Shown here one piece after another: positions 63,496 to 64,000 of a stretch of 64,000 nucleotides of DNA; positions within the stretch are counted from its first letter, which is position 1, and each line of letters starts with the position of its first letter. The notes under the pieces were generated by a model. That model made no database searches, was not told where the DNA came from, and saw only the letters and a program-made list of their open reading frames with translations. The position numbers and the translations under genes are program-made. This DNA comes from Streptomyces sulphureus DSM 40104 (lineage in GTDB: Bacteria; Actinomycetota; Actinomycetes; Streptomycetales; Streptomycetaceae). Where the stretch lies: positions 372,001-436,000 of the forward strand of contig NZ_KB905816.1 in NCBI RefSeq assembly GCF_000381025.1, in the 5' to 3' direction.

Positions 63496-64000
63496 TCAAC
63501 GAAAGCGCGGGGGGCGCTTGTTCGCCCTGGCGTCGGTGAGACCCGCGCCCGCGTTTCCGATCTGTGTGTAGGAGAGGCCGTTGCGCTGCGCCATCGTCGG
63601 AGACATCTCCCGCGACTCCCAGATCGCACGCACCGTGCCCTGTACGGCTTCCGGCCTGCGTGCGGCGATCTCGGCCGCCAGCGCCCCGGCGGTTGACCAC
63701 AGTTCGCCGGGTTCGGTGACCTCCGTGACCAGGCCGATCCGCAGTGCGGTCGCCGCGGTGATCCGCTCCTCGCTGCCGACGAGGGCCCAGCGCATGACGT
63801 CACCGAGAGGCACCCCGCGGGCGAGCATGCCCATCGGCTCGAGCGAGGAGACGATGCCGCCGTTGAGGTGCGGGTCGAAGAAGCTCGCTTCGGGCGAACT
63901 GATCACGATGTCGGACTCGTTGACGAAGTACATCGCACCGCCCGCGACCATTCCGTGCACGGCGCAGACCACGGGCTTCCAGACCCGGTGGTGCTTGGGT
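63496..64000 (-). CDS. Enoyl-CoA hydratase/isomerase (N-terminus outside window)
   Basis: The C-terminal 168 residues of a crotonase. PVVCAVHGMVAGGAMYFVNESDIVISSPEASFFDPHLNGGIVSSLEPMGMLARGVPLGDVMRWALVG is visible, so the GxV(A)GGA second half of the oxyanion hole is present and the first half lies beyond 64000. It ends ARANKRPPRFR. It is 65 bp upstream of the aldehyde dehydrogenase gene and begins or extends the operon that includes ALDH, thiolase, hydrolase and Kor. Confidence 0.92.
   Translation of the reverse strand, partial: PKHHRVWKPVVCAVHGMVAGGAMYFVNESDIVISSPEASFFDPHLNGGIVSSLEPMGMLARGVPLGDVMRWALVGSEERITAATALRIGLVTEVTEPGELWSTAGALAAEIAARRPEAVQGTVRAIWESREMSPTMAQRNGLSYTQIGNAGAGLTDARANKRPPRFR

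Overview
The window is high-GC actinomycete chromosome, most likely Streptomyces or a close relative. The signs are about 70% GC, many GTG starts, heavy use of ATGA/GTGA stop-start overlaps, Tat- or Sec-type secreted hydrolases, LacI/TetR/GntR regulators, and an MmyB-type XRE regulator. About 45 genes can be supported. No rRNA, tRNA or CRISPR array was seen.

Layout. (1) 1-6145: a myo-inositol catabolic operon on the minus strand, in transcription order iolC, a Cgl0159-type aldolase, iolB, iolD and iolE (cut by the window edge). A LacI-family regulator diverges from it, and tandem palindromes lie in the shared promoter. (2) 6291-9321: an XRE regulator divergent from a tightly overlapping RibD/DHFR-like reductase, cupin and aldo/keto reductase operon. 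(3) 9385-15317: two large secreted enzymes, a GH92 alpha-mannosidase and a multidomain PAP2 phosphatase, which share a GACAACGTTGTC-like operator. (4) 15.7-17.6 kb: remnant of an integrative element, with a tyrosine integrase, an excisionase-like HTH protein, a good terminator, and the truncated 3' end of a pirin gene directly beside the integrase. (5) 17.99-21.77 kb: an SDR with a divergent TetR, an MFS exporter, and a GntR/FCD regulator. (6) 22.2-27.1 kb: one operon for a sulfonate/nitrate/taurine-type ABC importer whose last gene is a HAPMO-like Baeyer-Villiger monooxygenase.

(7) 27.7-64.0 kb is a large CoA-thioester catabolic island. It starts with an MhpA-like aromatic hydroxylase, two decayed genes, an acyl-CoA ligase, an MFS importer and an SDR. 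A cluster follows (34.65-39.94 kb) that combines a CitE-like lyase, a MaoC/HTD2-like hydratase, a family III CoA-transferase and an acyl-CoA dehydrogenase under a GntR regulator. This matches the enzyme set for itaconate-type C5-dicarboxylate use. Next come a quinone reductase, an amidohydrolase, and a run of doublet (tandem-domain) proteins: crotonase, CoA-transferase, a 711-residue FadE34-like acyl-CoA dehydrogenase and a two-headed TetR. An alpha-methylacyl-CoA racemase and an HpcH aldolase lie among them. The last stretch holds a frameshifted acyl-CoA ligase, an F420/FMN luciferase-like monooxygenase, an acyl-CoA dehydrogenase with its own flavin reductase, a CoA-dependent 2-oxoacid:ferredoxin oxidoreductase (two subunits), a hydrolase, a thiolase, an aldehyde dehydrogenase and a crotonase that runs off the window.

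Together the right-hand 40 kb suggests a strain able to import and break down a branched or cyclic carbon source. It would use oxygen insertion (BVMO, flavin monooxygenases), CoA activation, beta-oxidation-like steps and C5/C4 dicarboxyl-CoA cleavage. The actual substrate cannot be named from sequence alone.
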